DNA of 30,931 nt from NCBI GenBank assembly GCA_964585305.1, contig CAZPDM010000052.1, forward strand, positions 1-30,931, in the 5' to 3' direction. Shown here in pieces: positions 30,815-30,931 of the stretch (within the stretch, counting starts at the first letter, position 1; each line of letters starts with the position of its first letter). Under the pieces are notes generated by a model, which searched no databases, was not told where the DNA came from, and worked only from the letters and a program-made list of their open reading frames with translations. This stretch comes from CAZPDM01 sp964585305 (GTDB taxonomy: Bacteria; Planctomycetota; Uabimicrobiia; Uabimicrobiales; JABWCH01). A program made the translations under genes and the position numbers.

Positions 30815-30931
30815 TTTTTTTACTCCATACTTAGTTTTTTATGTATTAAAATAATATTTATTATATATTTATAATTTAATAAAAAACTTAAAAATATATA
30901 AAATTTTATATTTTGAATCATTATCGATAAT

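Larger units (their letters stand above)
30590..30931. other. Right-end intergenic region, no sizeable gene
   Basis: Positions 30610-30740 are richer in G+C than their surroundings. They hold the pair CGCTCG (30618-30623)/CGAGCG (30652-30657) and a direct repeat GGCTAGA at 30705-30711 and 30721-30727. A strong hairpin (30749-30787) and a ten-codon frame follow, listed separately. Positions 30840-30931 are almost pure A/T. No frame over 60 codons is present. Confidence 0.55.

Overview
The window is AT-rich (roughly two thirds A+T by eye), bacterial and chromosomal in character. It carries a translation operon, a tRNA-Lys gene, and many large signalling or scaffold genes. I see no phage, IS, plasmid or CRISPR signature. 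Several families point to a low-GC member of the Planctomycetota or a close relative: a small lipoprotein with a PEGA domain followed by a PWYQ..P.DF segment, HEAT-repeat proteins with a recurring GY.P...W..W insert, Ser/Thr kinases of the HRDVKPQN type, and excisionase-type HTH modules fused to other domains. This assignment rests on remembered family features, not on a search.

Layout. Positions 1-238 may hold the tail of a membrane protein. Positions 372-3919 hold rpsB-tsf-pyrH-frr on the + strand, with a consensus promoter, a structured rpsB leader and strong hairpins between genes. A tRNA-Lys(UUU) with a near-perfect promoter and its own terminator follows, then a PEGA lipoprotein. From 4561 to 19864 the genes are on the - strand: a kinase/pseudokinase/membrane/HEAT protein, a secreted 2325-residue HEAT protein, a lipoprotein behind a receiver-first histidine kinase, and an unrecognised protein with PIN-like sequence features. 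From 20300 to 27206 the genes are on the + strand: a small membrane-anchored protein, an HTH-acidic-membrane protein, a secreted and anchored EF-hand protein, a ROK glucokinase, a sigma-54-type AAA+ activator without a sensor domain, a short SPFH protein, an HTH-receiver fusion, and a double zinc-ribbon protein coupled to it by a 4-base overlap. A 993-residue multi-STAS-like protein and a 75-residue zinc-ribbon protein lie on the - strand at the right end.

How the parts may work together. The left block is housekeeping translation and UMP metabolism. The rest looks like an envelope and signalling region with kinase, pseudokinase, histidine kinase, receiver, STAS, SPFH and HEAT parts. The best candidates for undescribed biology are the giant HEAT protein and the adjacent kinase-HEAT protein, the multi-STAS-like protein, the PIN-like protein, the membrane-tethered HTH protein, and the 24.7-27.2 kb cluster headed by three identical 22-bp repeats. 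Functional links between these genes are inferred from position only.
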